Assembly (NCBI GenBank): GCA_964606385.1
Contig: CAZSFZ010000002.1
Span: 62,001 to 126,000 of the forward strand
DNA length: 64,000 nucleotides
Direction: 5' to 3'
Source: Aquincolibacterium sp964606385
GTDB taxonomy: Bacteria > Omnitrophota > Omnitrophia > Omnitrophales > Aquincolibacteriaceae
This document shows positions 31,790 through 39,773 of the stretch, piece after piece. The notes beneath the pieces are model-generated. The model had not been told where the DNA came from. It worked only from the letters and a program-made list of their open reading frames with translations, and did no database searches. The number at the start of each line of letters is the position of its first letter. The stretch's first letter is position 1. The translations under genes were made by a program, and so were the position numbers.

Positions 31790-33679
31790 TTAACCGGCTT
31801 TCACCTCTTCCACCGATTTTTTGAGCATCCGGCAATAGAGGTCGAAACCGACGGCGTGGATGAAACCGCTTTGCTCATGTCCGAGGAGGTTCCCGGCGCC
31901 GCGGATCTCGAGATCTTCCATGGCGATCTTGAACCCCGATCCCAGTTGCGTGAATTTTTCGATCGCGTGAAGCCGTTTTTCCGCGTCCTGCGTCATGACC
32001 CAATTCTTGGGGATCAGGAAGTAGGCGTACGCCTGCCGCTTTTCCTTGAACCGGCCCACGCGGCCCCGCAATTGGTAAAGGTCCGCAAGCCCAAAACAGT
32101 CGGCGCGGTCCACGATGAGCGTATTCACATTCGGAATATCGATCCCGGACTCCACAATGCAGGTCGAGATCAGGCAGTCGATCTCGCCTTTCAGGAACCT
32201 TTTCATCACATTTTCCAGCATGTCGACATGCATCTGTCCGTGCATCACACCGAAGCGTACCCCCGGCAAAAGCTTCGTCAACCGGTCATGGACCCGGTCG
32301 ATCGATTGCACGCGGTTATGCACAAAATAGATCTGCCCTTGGCGCGCGAGCTCCCGCTCGATCGCCTGTTTGATGATATTCTCGTGATATTCCATCACAA
32401 AGGTCTCGACCGGCATGCGGCTCTTGGGCGGAGTATCGATCACGGACATGTCGCGCACGCCGAGAAGCGCCATGTGAAGCGTCCGCGGGATCGGCGTGGC
32501 CGTAAGCGTCAGCACATCCACCTGGGTACGCATCTGCTTGAGTTTTTCCTTGTGCCGCACGCCGAAGCGCTGCTCCTCGTCAATGACAACGAGCCCCAGG
32601 TCCTTGAAGCGGATATCCCGGGAAAGAAGCCGGTGCGTTCCGATCACCACATCCGTCGCGCCTTCCTGGAGAGACTTTACAATCGCCTTTTGCTGTTTGG
32701 GTGTCTGGAACCTCGAGAGAAGTTCGACCGTCACGGGGAAATTTTTCGCGCGCTCCTTTAAAAGCACGTAATGCTGCTCCGCCAGGATCGTGGTGGGCAC
32801 AAGAAAAGCGGCCTGCTTCCCGCCCATGACCGCCTTGAAAGCCGCCCGCATCGCGACTTCGGTTTTGCCGTACCCCACGTCTCCACAGAGCAGGCGGTCC
32901 ATCGGACCAGTGGATTCCATGTCCTTTTTGACCTCTTCGATCGCGCGTCTTTGCCCCGGCGTTTCTTCGAAAGGGAATTCTGATTCAAATTCCTCCTGCC
33001 ACGGCGTGTCCTTGGGAAACGCGAGCCCTTGAAGCAGGCTGCGCTTGGCCTGGATCTCGAGGAGGTCTTTGGCGACCTTATGGAGCGCCGCCTTCGTCCT
33101 TTGCTTGGTCCGTTCCCATTCCTGGGTGTTGAGCTTGGTGAGTTTTGGCTCGGCCCCGGACCCGCCAATATACCGCTCCACGGGCTCTTCAAGGGAAAGA
33201 TAGAGGATCTCGCGTTCGGCGTATTCGATCGCCATGCAGCGGGTGCGCGCCCCTTGCATCTGAATGACTTTGGTGCCGAGGAAGCGGCCGATGCCGTACT
33301 TGAGGTGGACGATGATATCGCCGCGTTCAAGGCCTTTCGTACCCGCCACCGGCTCAAAGGTCTCGAACCTTTCCTCCATGCGCCGGAGTTTTTTGCGGAA
33401 GAGGTCCGAGATCTCGATCAGGAAGACTTCGTCAAACGTGGTCGTGCTTTCACCCGTCGTGAGTGAAAAATCGCGGATCTGGACAGGCACGTCCCCCTGG
33501 AACTGAACGCGGACCGGAAGACGGTAGGTCGCAGGATAGATGTCCACCACCCCGCCGCGCACGGCGAACTCCCCCGGAAGCGCGACATGCTCCCTCTTCT
33601 GATAGCGAAGCCCGGCGAGAAGCTCCTGGAGCGCTTCGATCCCGATCGGGGCGTGGGTCTTAAGGCGTCTGATCTCCAT
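31790..33679 (-). CDS. mfd: shortened transcription-repair coupling factor Mfd
   Basis: 629 residues against about 1150 in full Mfd. Residues 30-90 match the end of the UvrB-like region (domain D1b); 116-180 are the RNA polymerase-interacting CarD-like domain (VHLKYGIGRF); 240-600 are the full translocase with Walker A GDVGYGKTE (266-274), DEEQRFG (367-373), TATPIPRTL and QLRGRVGR. Domains D1a and D2 are missing at the front, and the protein stops at the point where domain D7 would begin. The translocase is intact. No Shine-Dalgarno site; TAAAAT lies 8 bases before the ATG. Confidence 0.93.
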   Translation of the reverse strand: MEIRRLKTHAPIGIEALQELLAGLRYQKREHVALPGEFAVRGGVVDIYPATYRLPVRVQFQGDVPVQIRDFSLTTGESTTTFDEVFLIEISDLFRKKLRRMEERFETFEPVAGTKGLERGDIIVHLKYGIGRFLGTKVIQMQGARTRCMAIEYAEREILYLSLEEPVERYIGGSGAEPKLTKLNTQEWERTKQRTKAALHKVAKDLLEIQAKRSLLQGLAFPKDTPWQEEFESEFPFEETPGQRRAIEEVKKDMESTGPMDRLLCGDVGYGKTEVAMRAAFKAVMGGKQAAFLVPTTILAEQHYVLLKERAKNFPVTVELLSRFQTPKQQKAIVKSLQEGATDVVIGTHRLLSRDIRFKDLGLVVIDEEQRFGVRHKEKLKQMRTQVDVLTLTATPIPRTLHMALLGVRDMSVIDTPPKSRMPVETFVMEYHENIIKQAIERELARQGQIYFVHNRVQSIDRVHDRLTKLLPGVRFGVMHGQMHVDMLENVMKRFLKGEIDCLISTCIVESGIDIPNVNTLIVDRADCFGLADLYQLRGRVGRFKEKRQAYAYFLIPKNWVMTQDAEKRLHAIEKFTQLGSGFKIAMEDLEIRGAGNLLGHEQSGFIHAVGFDLYCRMLKKSVEEVKAG

Positions 33680-33682
33680 GAC

Positions 33683-33697
33683 GTGTTATTTTAACAC
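33683..33697 (-). promoter_or_regulatory. extended -10 promoter and palindrome at the mfd start
   Basis: On the minus strand TGTTAAAAT (extended -10, 33688-33696) ends 8 bases before the mfd ATG. The same bases sit in a palindrome GTGTTATTTTAACAC (6-bp arms, 33683-33697) that could be an operator. The predicted leader is about 2 nt. No -35 box matches well. Confidence 0.4.
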
Positions 33698-33746
33698 AAA
33701 ATGAAGACACCCATTCCGCGGAAGAGAGGCAACTTGAAGAGGAGAA

Positions 33747-34913
33747 TTATTTGAAGATCTTGGCGATGCGCTGGACGGCAGTTTCGATATCTTTTTCGGA
33801 ACAAGCGTAGCTCATGCGGATGTGCTGCGGGCTGCCGAAAGGTTCGCAAGGAATGACGGCGACATGGACTTCGTCGAGAAGCCTTTTCGCGACCTCAAAA
33901 CCCTTAAGGCCCGTTCCCGAGATATCCACAAAGAGATAGAAGGCCCCGTTCGATTTGAAGGGCTTGAAGGACTTCACGGCCTTGAGTTTTTCAATGAAAA
34001 GGTCGCGGCGTTTCTGGAACACCTCGCACATTTTTTCGGCTTCCGCGTCTCCCTGATCCAAAGCGACCACGGCACCGGGCTGCGTGAAAGAAACAGGATT
34101 GGAGGTCGAATGGCTCTGGATGCTTTCGACGGCCTTGGCCAGGGTTTTGTCCGGGAACGCGGCATAACCAAGCCGCCATCCCGTCATCGCGTAAGCCTTG
34201 CTGTGCCCGTTGACGATCACCGTGCGTTTGGCGATCTCGGGGTCGAGCGACGCGATCGAGGCGTGCTTCCGGCCGTCAAAAACAAGCTTCTCGTAGATCT
34301 CATCGCTTAACACGATCACATTCGGGAATTTTTTGAGCACCGCGCAAAGGGCCTTGAGCTCTTCGGCGGTATAGACCGCGCCTGTCGGGTTCGATGGCGA
34401 ATTGAGGATGAGGATCTTGGACTTGGGCGTAAGCGCTTTTTCAAGCACTTCAGGGGTGATCTTGAAATCCGTCTTTTCCGTGGAAGACAGAAAAACGCTT
34501 GTCCCGCCGAGTACCGTCACCATCTCCGGATAGCTCAGCCAATACGGCACCGGGATCAACACTTCATCGCCGGAGTTCAGGAGCGCGAAAAGCACATTAA
34601 AGATGACGTGCTTGGCGCCGCAGCCGACCACGATCTGTTCCGGCGTGAAATCCAGCCCCTGGTCGCGCTTGAGTTTGCGGCAGATGGCCTGACGGAGCTC
34701 TACGGTCCCCGGGACGGGAGTGTACTTGGTGTTCCCTTTTTTGAGGGATTCGATCGCGGCGTCCTTGATGAAAGCGGGCGTGTCAAAATCCGGCTCGCCG
34801 GCGGAGAGGGAGATCACGTCGATCCCCTGCGCCTTCATCGCTTTCGCCTTGGCAGCGATCTCAAGCGTGACCGAAGGCTTGACCGACAAAACTCGCGCGG
34901 AAAGCTCCATCAT
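33747..34913 (-). CDS. pyridoxal-phosphate aminotransferase, aspartate/prephenate type (class I, group Ib)
   Basis: 388 residues. Motifs: SAGEPDFDTP (37-46), NSPSNPTGAVY (171-181), DEIYEKLVFDG and the cofactor lysine K239 in SKAYAMTGWRLGY; a C-terminal arginine in HIRMSYA binds the carboxylate. Group Ib enzymes transaminate aspartate and sometimes prephenate, which would suit the shikimate genes elsewhere in the window; substrate is not proven. Two ATGs (34913, 34910) follow GGAG; the second has better spacing. It follows rplQ by 12 bases. Confidence 0.93.
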   Translation of the reverse strand: MMELSARVLSVKPSVTLEIAAKAKAMKAQGIDVISLSAGEPDFDTPAFIKDAAIESLKKGNTKYTPVPGTVELRQAICRKLKRDQGLDFTPEQIVVGCGAKHVIFNVLFALLNSGDEVLIPVPYWLSYPEMVTVLGGTSVFLSSTEKTDFKITPEVLEKALTPKSKILILNSPSNPTGAVYTAEELKALCAVLKKFPNVIVLSDEIYEKLVFDGRKHASIASLDPEIAKRTVIVNGHSKAYAMTGWRLGYAAFPDKTLAKAVESIQSHSTSNPVSFTQPGAVVALDQGDAEAEKMCEVFQKRRDLFIEKLKAVKSFKPFKSNGAFYLFVDISGTGLKGFEVAKRLLDEVHVAVIPCEPFGSPQHIRMSYACSEKDIETAVQRIAKIFK

Positions 34914-34919
34914 CTTCTC

Positions 34920-34935
34920 CGAAAATTAATTTTCG
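34920..34935. repeat. 16-bp palindrome at the rplQ stop codon
   Basis: CGAAAATTAATTTTCG is perfectly self-complementary and contains the rplQ stop codon (34926-34928). With no loop it is a poor hairpin, but it could bind a dimeric regulator of the aminotransferase gene or be chance. Confidence 0.35.
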
Positions 34936-35489
34936 TCGCCTTTGAGGAATTTTCTGAGCTTGCCCAGGAACCCGCCCTTTTTCTCCGAATCCTTCTTCTC
35001 TTCTTTCTTCGGAGCCTCGGATTCCTTTTTAGCCTCGACGGCTTTAGGGGATTCCTTGGCCGGCGTTTTTTCCGAAGCTTTTTCGGCAGGCTTTGCGGCT
35101 TTTTTCTTTTTGGCCTTTTTGGCGGGAGCCTCGAACACGGCGGTCCATTCCAAAAGCGCCATTTGAGCGCCGTCGCCGGCGCGATAGCCCATGCGAAGCA
35201 CGCGGGTATAGCCGCCCTTACGGTCCTTGAAAAGCGGGGCGATCTGCGTGACCAGGATGCGCGCGATCTCGGGATCCCGGACCTTGGAGATCAGAAGCCG
35301 GCGGGCATGAAGCCCGTCGCGCTTCGCGATCGTGATCATCTTGTCCGCGAGCGCGCTGGTCTCTTTGGCCTTGGCGTGCGTCGTCTCGATGCGTTTTTTC
35401 AAGACAAGCGCCCGCACGAGGTTCCGGAGCTTCGCGGTGCGGTGTGAGGTAACGACCCCTAATGTCCTTCTACGGCGTTGATGGCGCAT
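34926..35489 (-). CDS. rplQ: 50S ribosomal protein L17 with charged C-terminal extension
   Basis: 187 residues against about 120-130 normally. Residues 1-118 are a complete L17 (MRHQRRRRTLG, HRTAKLRNLVRALV, VLRMGYRAGD). The remainder is a Lys/Glu/Ala/Pro-rich tail ending in a short amphipathic segment (GGFLGKLRKFLKGDEN). L17 lines the exit tunnel region. It ends the ribosomal supercluster, 9 bases after rpoA. Confidence 0.97.
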   Translation of the reverse strand: MRHQRRRRTLGVVTSHRTAKLRNLVRALVLKKRIETTHAKAKETSALADKMITIAKRDGLHARRLLISKVRDPEIARILVTQIAPLFKDRKGGYTRVLRMGYRAGDGAQMALLEWTAVFEAPAKKAKKKKAAKPAEKASEKTPAKESPKAVEAKKESEAPKKEEKKDSEKKGGFLGKLRKFLKGDEN

Positions 35490-35498
35490 GGCGGATCC

Positions 35499-36506
35499 TT
35501 ATAATTCTGAAGGGGCTGCGGCGGCCGCGCCCTTGTTCGGCACAGAGTCCTCAATGTTCATCCCGAGATGCAGGTTCATCCCGGTCAGGATGGCATTGAT
35601 CTCGTTTAAGGACTTCTTTCCGAAGTTTTTGTATTTGAGCATTTGCCCTTCGGTCTTCTGGATCAGGTCGCCGATCGTCTTGATGTTGGCGGCTTCCAGG
35701 CAGTTGGCGCTGCGGACCGAAAGTTCGAGCTCGCTGATCGGCTTGTGGATCATGTCCAGGAACTCCTTGTCCTCGACCTCTTCCTCTTCCTCTTCTTCCG
35801 GAAGTTCGCCGTAGTTCACGAACACATCGAGATGGCGCTGAAGGATGTTCGACGCGTAAAGAAGGGCTTCTTCCGGGCCCATGGCGCCGTTCGTCCAGAT
35901 CTCGAGGAGCAGGCGGTCATAATCGGTGGTCTGTCCCACACGGGTGTCTTCCACGTAGAAGTTCACCTTGGTGACGGGCGAGAAGGAAGAATCGACGGTC
36001 ACCACCCCGATCGAAGCGTCTTCCTGCTTGTTCTTCTCGGCGGACACATAACCGCGGCCCCGGCCGACTTCCATTTCCATCTTGAAGTTCTGGTTCTTGC
36101 TCAGCGTGCAGATCACAAGGTCCGGGTTCACGATCTCGACGGTCTCATCCGCCTGGATGTCGCCCGCCTTGACCGGCCCCTGTTTCTTGACGTCAATGAA
36201 GATCTTCTTCGGCCCTTTGCCGTGATAGCGGAGCACGAGTTTTTTCACGTTCATGACGATCTGGGCGCCGTCTTCGACCACGCCGTCGATCGCGGAAAAT
36301 TCGTGCAGCATCCCTTCGATCTTGATCGAGGTCACCGCGGCCCCGTCGATCGAGGAGATCAACACGCGGCGAAGCGCGTTCCCGATCGTGGTCCCGTAAC
36401 CGCGTTCGAACGGTTCGGCAACGAACTTGCCGTAATTGGGCGTCAGCGACCCTTGTTCCGCTTCGAGGCGCTTCGGCATTTCAAAAGTTTTCCAGCGAAT
36501 ACCCAT
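35499..36506 (-). CDS. rpoA: RNA polymerase alpha subunit
   Basis: 335 residues. The N-terminal assembly domain (1-230) has PFERGYGTTIGNALRRVLISS (first part at 32-52) and the beta-binding region; an acidic linker (PEEEEEEEVED) leads to the C-terminal DNA- and activator-binding domain (about 250-315, SELELSVRSANCL, GKKSLNEI). A short Ala-rich tail follows. GGAGGAAACACC precedes the ATG. It sits between rpsD and rplQ as in most bacteria. Confidence 0.98.
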   Translation of the reverse strand: MGIRWKTFEMPKRLEAEQGSLTPNYGKFVAEPFERGYGTTIGNALRRVLISSIDGAAVTSIKIEGMLHEFSAIDGVVEDGAQIVMNVKKLVLRYHGKGPKKIFIDVKKQGPVKAGDIQADETVEIVNPDLVICTLSKNQNFKMEMEVGRGRGYVSAEKNKQEDASIGVVTVDSSFSPVTKVNFYVEDTRVGQTTDYDRLLLEIWTNGAMGPEEALLYASNILQRHLDVFVNYGELPEEEEEEEVEDKEFLDMIHKPISELELSVRSANCLEAANIKTIGDLIQKTEGQMLKYKNFGKKSLNEINAILTGMNLHLGMNIEDSVPNKGAAAAAPSEL

Positions 36507-36562
36507 GGTGTTTCCTCCTTATGCGAGTCCAGTAAAAAACTTCTTCAAAACAGCCCGTTGTG

Positions 36563-37186
36563 TTATTTCGAGTACAATTCGACGATCAGCGCTTCTTCCA
36601 CGGGGATCCCCGCGTCCGCTTTGGTGGGCAGCCGGGTGATCGTTCCGGTCAATTTTTCGCGATCGAGCGCGAGCCATTCCGGCGCGCTCAGGTCTTTCCA
36701 CTTCTCGAGGCTCGCCTGGATCCTCTTGATCGTCGCTTCTTTCTGCTTTACGGTAATCTTGTCCCCGACCTTGCAGATATAGGACGGGATGTTCACTTTC
36801 TTGCCGTTCACCGTGATGTGCCCGTGCCCGACCATCTGGCGCGCTTCCCTGCGGGAACCGCCAAACAGGAGCCGGAACACGACGTTGTCCAAACGGCGTT
36901 CGTGAAGCTGGATCAGCATTTCACCTGTAACGCCCTGCATCCGGACCGCGCGAGCAAAAAATACGCGGAACTGACGCTCCGTCACGCCATAGATCCTTTT
37001 CATTTTCTGTTTTTCGCGAAGCTGAACGCCGTAGTCGGAGATCTTCTGGCGGGCCAAACCGTGCTGGCCGGGCGGCTTCGATAAACGCTTGTCATGCTTC
37101 TCATCGGTCGTACGGCGACCTTTGAGGCCGAGGTTCACGCCCTCGCGACGGTGCAACCGGATAACTGGACCGCGGTATCTTCCCAT
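36563..37186 (-). CDS. rpsD: 30S ribosomal protein S4
   Basis: 207 residues. The N-terminus has no four-cysteine zinc cluster, so this is the zinc-free form. KPPGQHGLARQKISDYG near 36-52 and the S4 RNA-binding domain (ERRLDNVVFRLLFGGSRREA begins near 95) are typical. S4 nucleates 16S rRNA folding and often represses its own operon; no binding site was identified here. Confidence 0.98.
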   Translation of the reverse strand: MGRYRGPVIRLHRREGVNLGLKGRRTTDEKHDKRLSKPPGQHGLARQKISDYGVQLREKQKMKRIYGVTERQFRVFFARAVRMQGVTGEMLIQLHERRLDNVVFRLLFGGSRREARQMVGHGHITVNGKKVNIPSYICKVGDKITVKQKEATIKRIQASLEKWKDLSAPEWLALDREKLTGTITRLPTKADAGIPVEEALIVELYSK

Positions 37187-37189
37187 AAA

Positions 37190-37561
37190 TTACACTCTCC
37201 TCTTTTTCGGCGGACGGCAGCCGTTATGCGGCACCGGCGTAATATCGTGGATCGCGCTGATCATGAGCCCGGCGGCCTGAAGCGCGCGGATCGCCGATTC
37301 GCGTCCCGCGCCCGGACCCTTGATATAGACTTCCACTTCCTTCATCCCGTATTCCATGGCCTTCTTGGCGGCCTTCTCGGAAGCCATCTGGGCGGCAAAA
37401 GGCGTCGATTTCTTCGAACCTTTAAAGCCCGCGGAACCCGAGGACTCCCAGCAGATGCAGTTGCCGCCGGCATCCGTGATCGTGATGATCGTGTTGTTGA
37501 AACTGGCCGCGATGTGCGCGACGCCGCGGGCGATGTGTTTGATCTTTTTCTTTTTTGCCAT
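37190..37561 (-). CDS. rpsK: 30S ribosomal protein S11
   Basis: 123 residues, normal length. AHIAASFNNTIITITD (15-30) and the C-terminal ITPVPHNGCRPPKKRRV are family signatures. It forms the platform of the 30S subunit. It lies between rpsM and rpsD with short spacers, as in the usual alpha operon. Confidence 0.98.
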   Translation of the reverse strand: MAKKKKIKHIARGVAHIAASFNNTIITITDAGGNCICWESSGSAGFKGSKKSTPFAAQMASEKAAKKAMEYGMKEVEVYIKGPGAGRESAIRALQAAGLMISAIHDITPVPHNGCRPPKKRRV

Positions 37562-37592
37562 ATCAGTTCCTTATCCCGGTGATGAGTCCGTA

Positions 37593-37979
37593 TTATTTAG
37601 GCGCGGGGGCCCCTTTAGCGAGTCCGCCCACGGTTTTGCGTTTTCCTTTGCGCGTGCGCGCGTTCGTATGGGTCCTCTGCCCGCGGCAGGGAAGCCCTTT
37701 CAAGTGCCTCGACCCGCGATAGCAGCGGATATCCATCAGGCGCTTGATGTTCATCTGGATCTCGCGGCGCAGGTCCCCTTCCACCTTGGTGGTGCGCTGG
37801 ATGATCGTCGTCAGCGCGGACACCTCGCCCTCGGTCAGGTCCTTGGCGCGTTTCGCCGGATCGATCTTGGCTTCCGCCAGGATCTGCGTCGAAAGCGTTT
37901 TGCCGACCCCGTACAGATAGGTCAGCGCTACATCCACTCTTTTCTCTCTCGGGATATCTACCCCAATGATACGCGGCAT
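37593..37979 (-). CDS. rpsM: 30S ribosomal protein S13
   Basis: 128 residues. PREKRVDVALTYLYGVG near the N-terminus and the signature GLPCRGQRTHTNARTRKG near the end match the family. S13 contacts the 50S subunit and P-site tRNA. The lysine- and proline-rich end is normal. Confidence 0.98.
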   Translation of the reverse strand: MPRIIGVDIPREKRVDVALTYLYGVGKTLSTQILAEAKIDPAKRAKDLTEGEVSALTTIIQRTTKVEGDLRREIQMNIKRLMDIRCYRGSRHLKGLPCRGQRTHTNARTRKGKRKTVGGLAKGAPAPK

Positions 37980-38006
37980 ACTCTCGTTCCTTTCTTAAAA
38001 AAGCAA

Positions 38007-38120
38007 TTAACCTTGTCGCTGCTTGTGTTTCGGATTACTGCAGATCACGTACACGTAGCCTTTGCGACGTACGATCTTGCAATTCTCACAGATTCTTCGG
38101 ACTGAACTTCGGACTTTCAT
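38007..38120 (-). CDS. rpmJ: 50S ribosomal protein L36
   Basis: 37 residues, start ATG at 38118-38120, stop TAA at 38007-38009. The sequence MKVRSSVRRICENCK at the start is diagnostic. Four zinc ligands are visible (C11, C14, C27, H32), so it is the zinc-binding form. Located between infA and rpsM as usual. Confidence 0.97.
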   Translation of the reverse strand: MKVRSSVRRICENCKIVRRKGYVYVICSNPKHKQRQG

Positions 38121-38137
38121 TTTTCACCTCAAAGGAT

Positions 38138-38356
38138 TTACTTCACTCGAAACGTAATTCTTCCCCGTGTCAGGTCATACGGAGAAAGCTCCATCTTGAC
38201 CTTATCCCCCGGAAGGATGCGGATGTAGTGCATCCTCATTTTCCCGGAGATGTGCGCCAGCACTTTGTGACCGTTGTCCAGCTCCACGCGGAACATCGCG
38301 TTGGGCAAAGGCTCGATCACGGTCCCTTCTACTTCGATCGCATCTTCTTTCGGCAT
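38138..38356 (-). CDS. infA: translation initiation factor IF-1
   Basis: 72 residues, exactly the usual size. A single S1-like OB fold: EVEGTVIEPLPNAMFRVEL (8-26), GHKVLAHISGKMRMHYIRI, and DLTRGRITFR at the end. It binds the A site during initiation. It follows map and precedes rpmJ. Confidence 0.98.
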   Translation of the reverse strand: MPKEDAIEVEGTVIEPLPNAMFRVELDNGHKVLAHISGKMRMHYIRILPGDKVKMELSPYDLTRGRITFRVK

Positions 38357-38372
38357 CGTCTGATCCTGATTC

Positions 38373-39116
38373 TTACTCTGTTAAATTTATAAAACCATCT
38401 TCCATAAAAACGATCGTATTTTCGTAATGACTGGCGTTCCTTCGGTCCTTCGTGATCACCGTCCAGCCGTCCTCGAGCGTCTCGACCGCGTAATGCCCCT
38501 CGGTCACCATCGGCTCGATCGCGAGCACCAGGCCCGGCTCGATCTTGGCCCCCCGTCCGGCTTTCCCGTAATTGGGCACCTGCGGGTCCTCGTGAAGCTG
38601 CCGGCCGATCCCGTGTCCCGCGTAATCGCGCACGAGCTGAAACCCTCGGTCTTCCACATACCGCTGGATCGCTTCCGAAATATCGCCGATCCGCCACCCC
38701 GGCTTGTAGGCCGCGAGCGCCGCATCCAAGGACTCTTTGGCGGTATCGATCAATTTCTGTTTCTGCGGATCCGCCGCTCCGACGAGCCAGGTCCTGGCCG
38801 CATCGGCATAAAAACCCTTCCATTTCACCCCGACATCGAAGCTCACCAGGTCGCCGTCTTTTAAACGGCGCGCGTCCGGGATCCCGTGGACCACGGCTTC
38901 GTTGATCGAGATGCAGGCGGTTCGCGGAAAACCGCGATACCCCTTGAACGCCGGTTCCCCGCCGTTTTCCAGGATCACTTTTTCCGCCGCGCTATCCAGC
39001 GCTTCGGTCGTCACTCCCGGAACGATCATGGGCCTGACAGCCTCGAACACCTTTTTCAGGATCTTTCCCGCTTCTGCGATCAGTTGAATTTCGCGTTTCG
39101 ATTTCAACTCGATCAT
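38373..39116 (-). CDS. map: methionine aminopeptidase, type I
   Basis: 247 residues. Removes the initiator methionine. The metal and catalytic residues are visible: H77 (EAVVHGIP), D94 (SFDVGVKW), D105 (YADAARTW), a histidine in GHGIGRQLHED and a glutamate in IEPMVTEG. No N-terminal zinc finger or SH3 motif. It starts 6 bases after the adk stop. Confidence 0.98.
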   Translation of the reverse strand: MIELKSKREIQLIAEAGKILKKVFEAVRPMIVPGVTTEALDSAAEKVILENGGEPAFKGYRGFPRTACISINEAVVHGIPDARRLKDGDLVSFDVGVKWKGFYADAARTWLVGAADPQKQKLIDTAKESLDAALAAYKPGWRIGDISEAIQRYVEDRGFQLVRDYAGHGIGRQLHEDPQVPNYGKAGRGAKIEPGLVLAIEPMVTEGHYAVETLEDGWTVITKDRRNASHYENTIVFMEDGFINLTE

Positions 39117-39122
39117 GCGAGT

Positions 39123-39773
39123 TCAGCGGATCTTTTCAAAGAGCTTTTCCAGGACCTTCTGGACCTCGGGGGCATCCCCTTCGGCCGGAATGTCGTGCAA
39201 TAGATTTTTCTTACGGTAAAAGTCCACGAGCGGCTTGGTCGACTCGTGATAGACCTTCAAACGGTTCAGGATCGTCTCCGGCTCGTCATCCTTGCGGGTC
39301 GTCAGCTTTTCCCCGTCAAGATCGCAAACGCCGTCCTGCTTCGGCGGCATGTTGCGCACATGATAGATCTTCCCGCATTTAGGGCAGCCGCGGCGGCCCG
39401 AAAGCCGGTCCACCAGCACCTTCTCCGACGCCATGAAATTGATCGCGGCCGTCAGAACGATCTTTTCTGTCGCGAGGAACTTCTCCAGGGCTTCCGCCTG
39501 GACAATCGTCCTCGGGTATCCGTCTAAAATAAAACCTTTGGAATTTTTCAGTTTCCGGATCTCATCGAACATCATATTGTTCACGAGTTCGTCCGACACC
39601 AGCTCGCCGCGCTCCATCACAGCCTTGGCCTGTACTCCGAGGGGTGTACCTTCCTTGACGTTCTTTCTCAGGATGTCCCCTGCCGCCAACTGGATCACGC
39701 CGTACTTTGCGCAGACCACTTTAGCGTGCGTGCCTTTTCCCGCTCCCGGGGGCCCCAAAAAGATCAGGTTCAT
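39123..39773 (-). CDS. adk: adenylate kinase with zinc-type lid
   Basis: 216 residues. P-loop GPPGAGKGT (7-15); DGYPRT near 84-89 for AMP. The lid carries C130, C133, C150 and D153, the C-x2-C...C-x2-D zinc pattern common in Gram-positive and PVC-type enzymes. Its ATG shares one base with the secY stop (TGATG), implying coupling. Confidence 0.98.
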   Translation of the reverse strand: MNLIFLGPPGAGKGTHAKVVCAKYGVIQLAAGDILRKNVKEGTPLGVQAKAVMERGELVSDELVNNMMFDEIRKLKNSKGFILDGYPRTIVQAEALEKFLATEKIVLTAAINFMASEKVLVDRLSGRRGCPKCGKIYHVRNMPPKQDGVCDLDGEKLTTRKDDEPETILNRLKVYHESTKPLVDFYRKKNLLHDIPAEGDAPEVQKVLEKLFEKIR

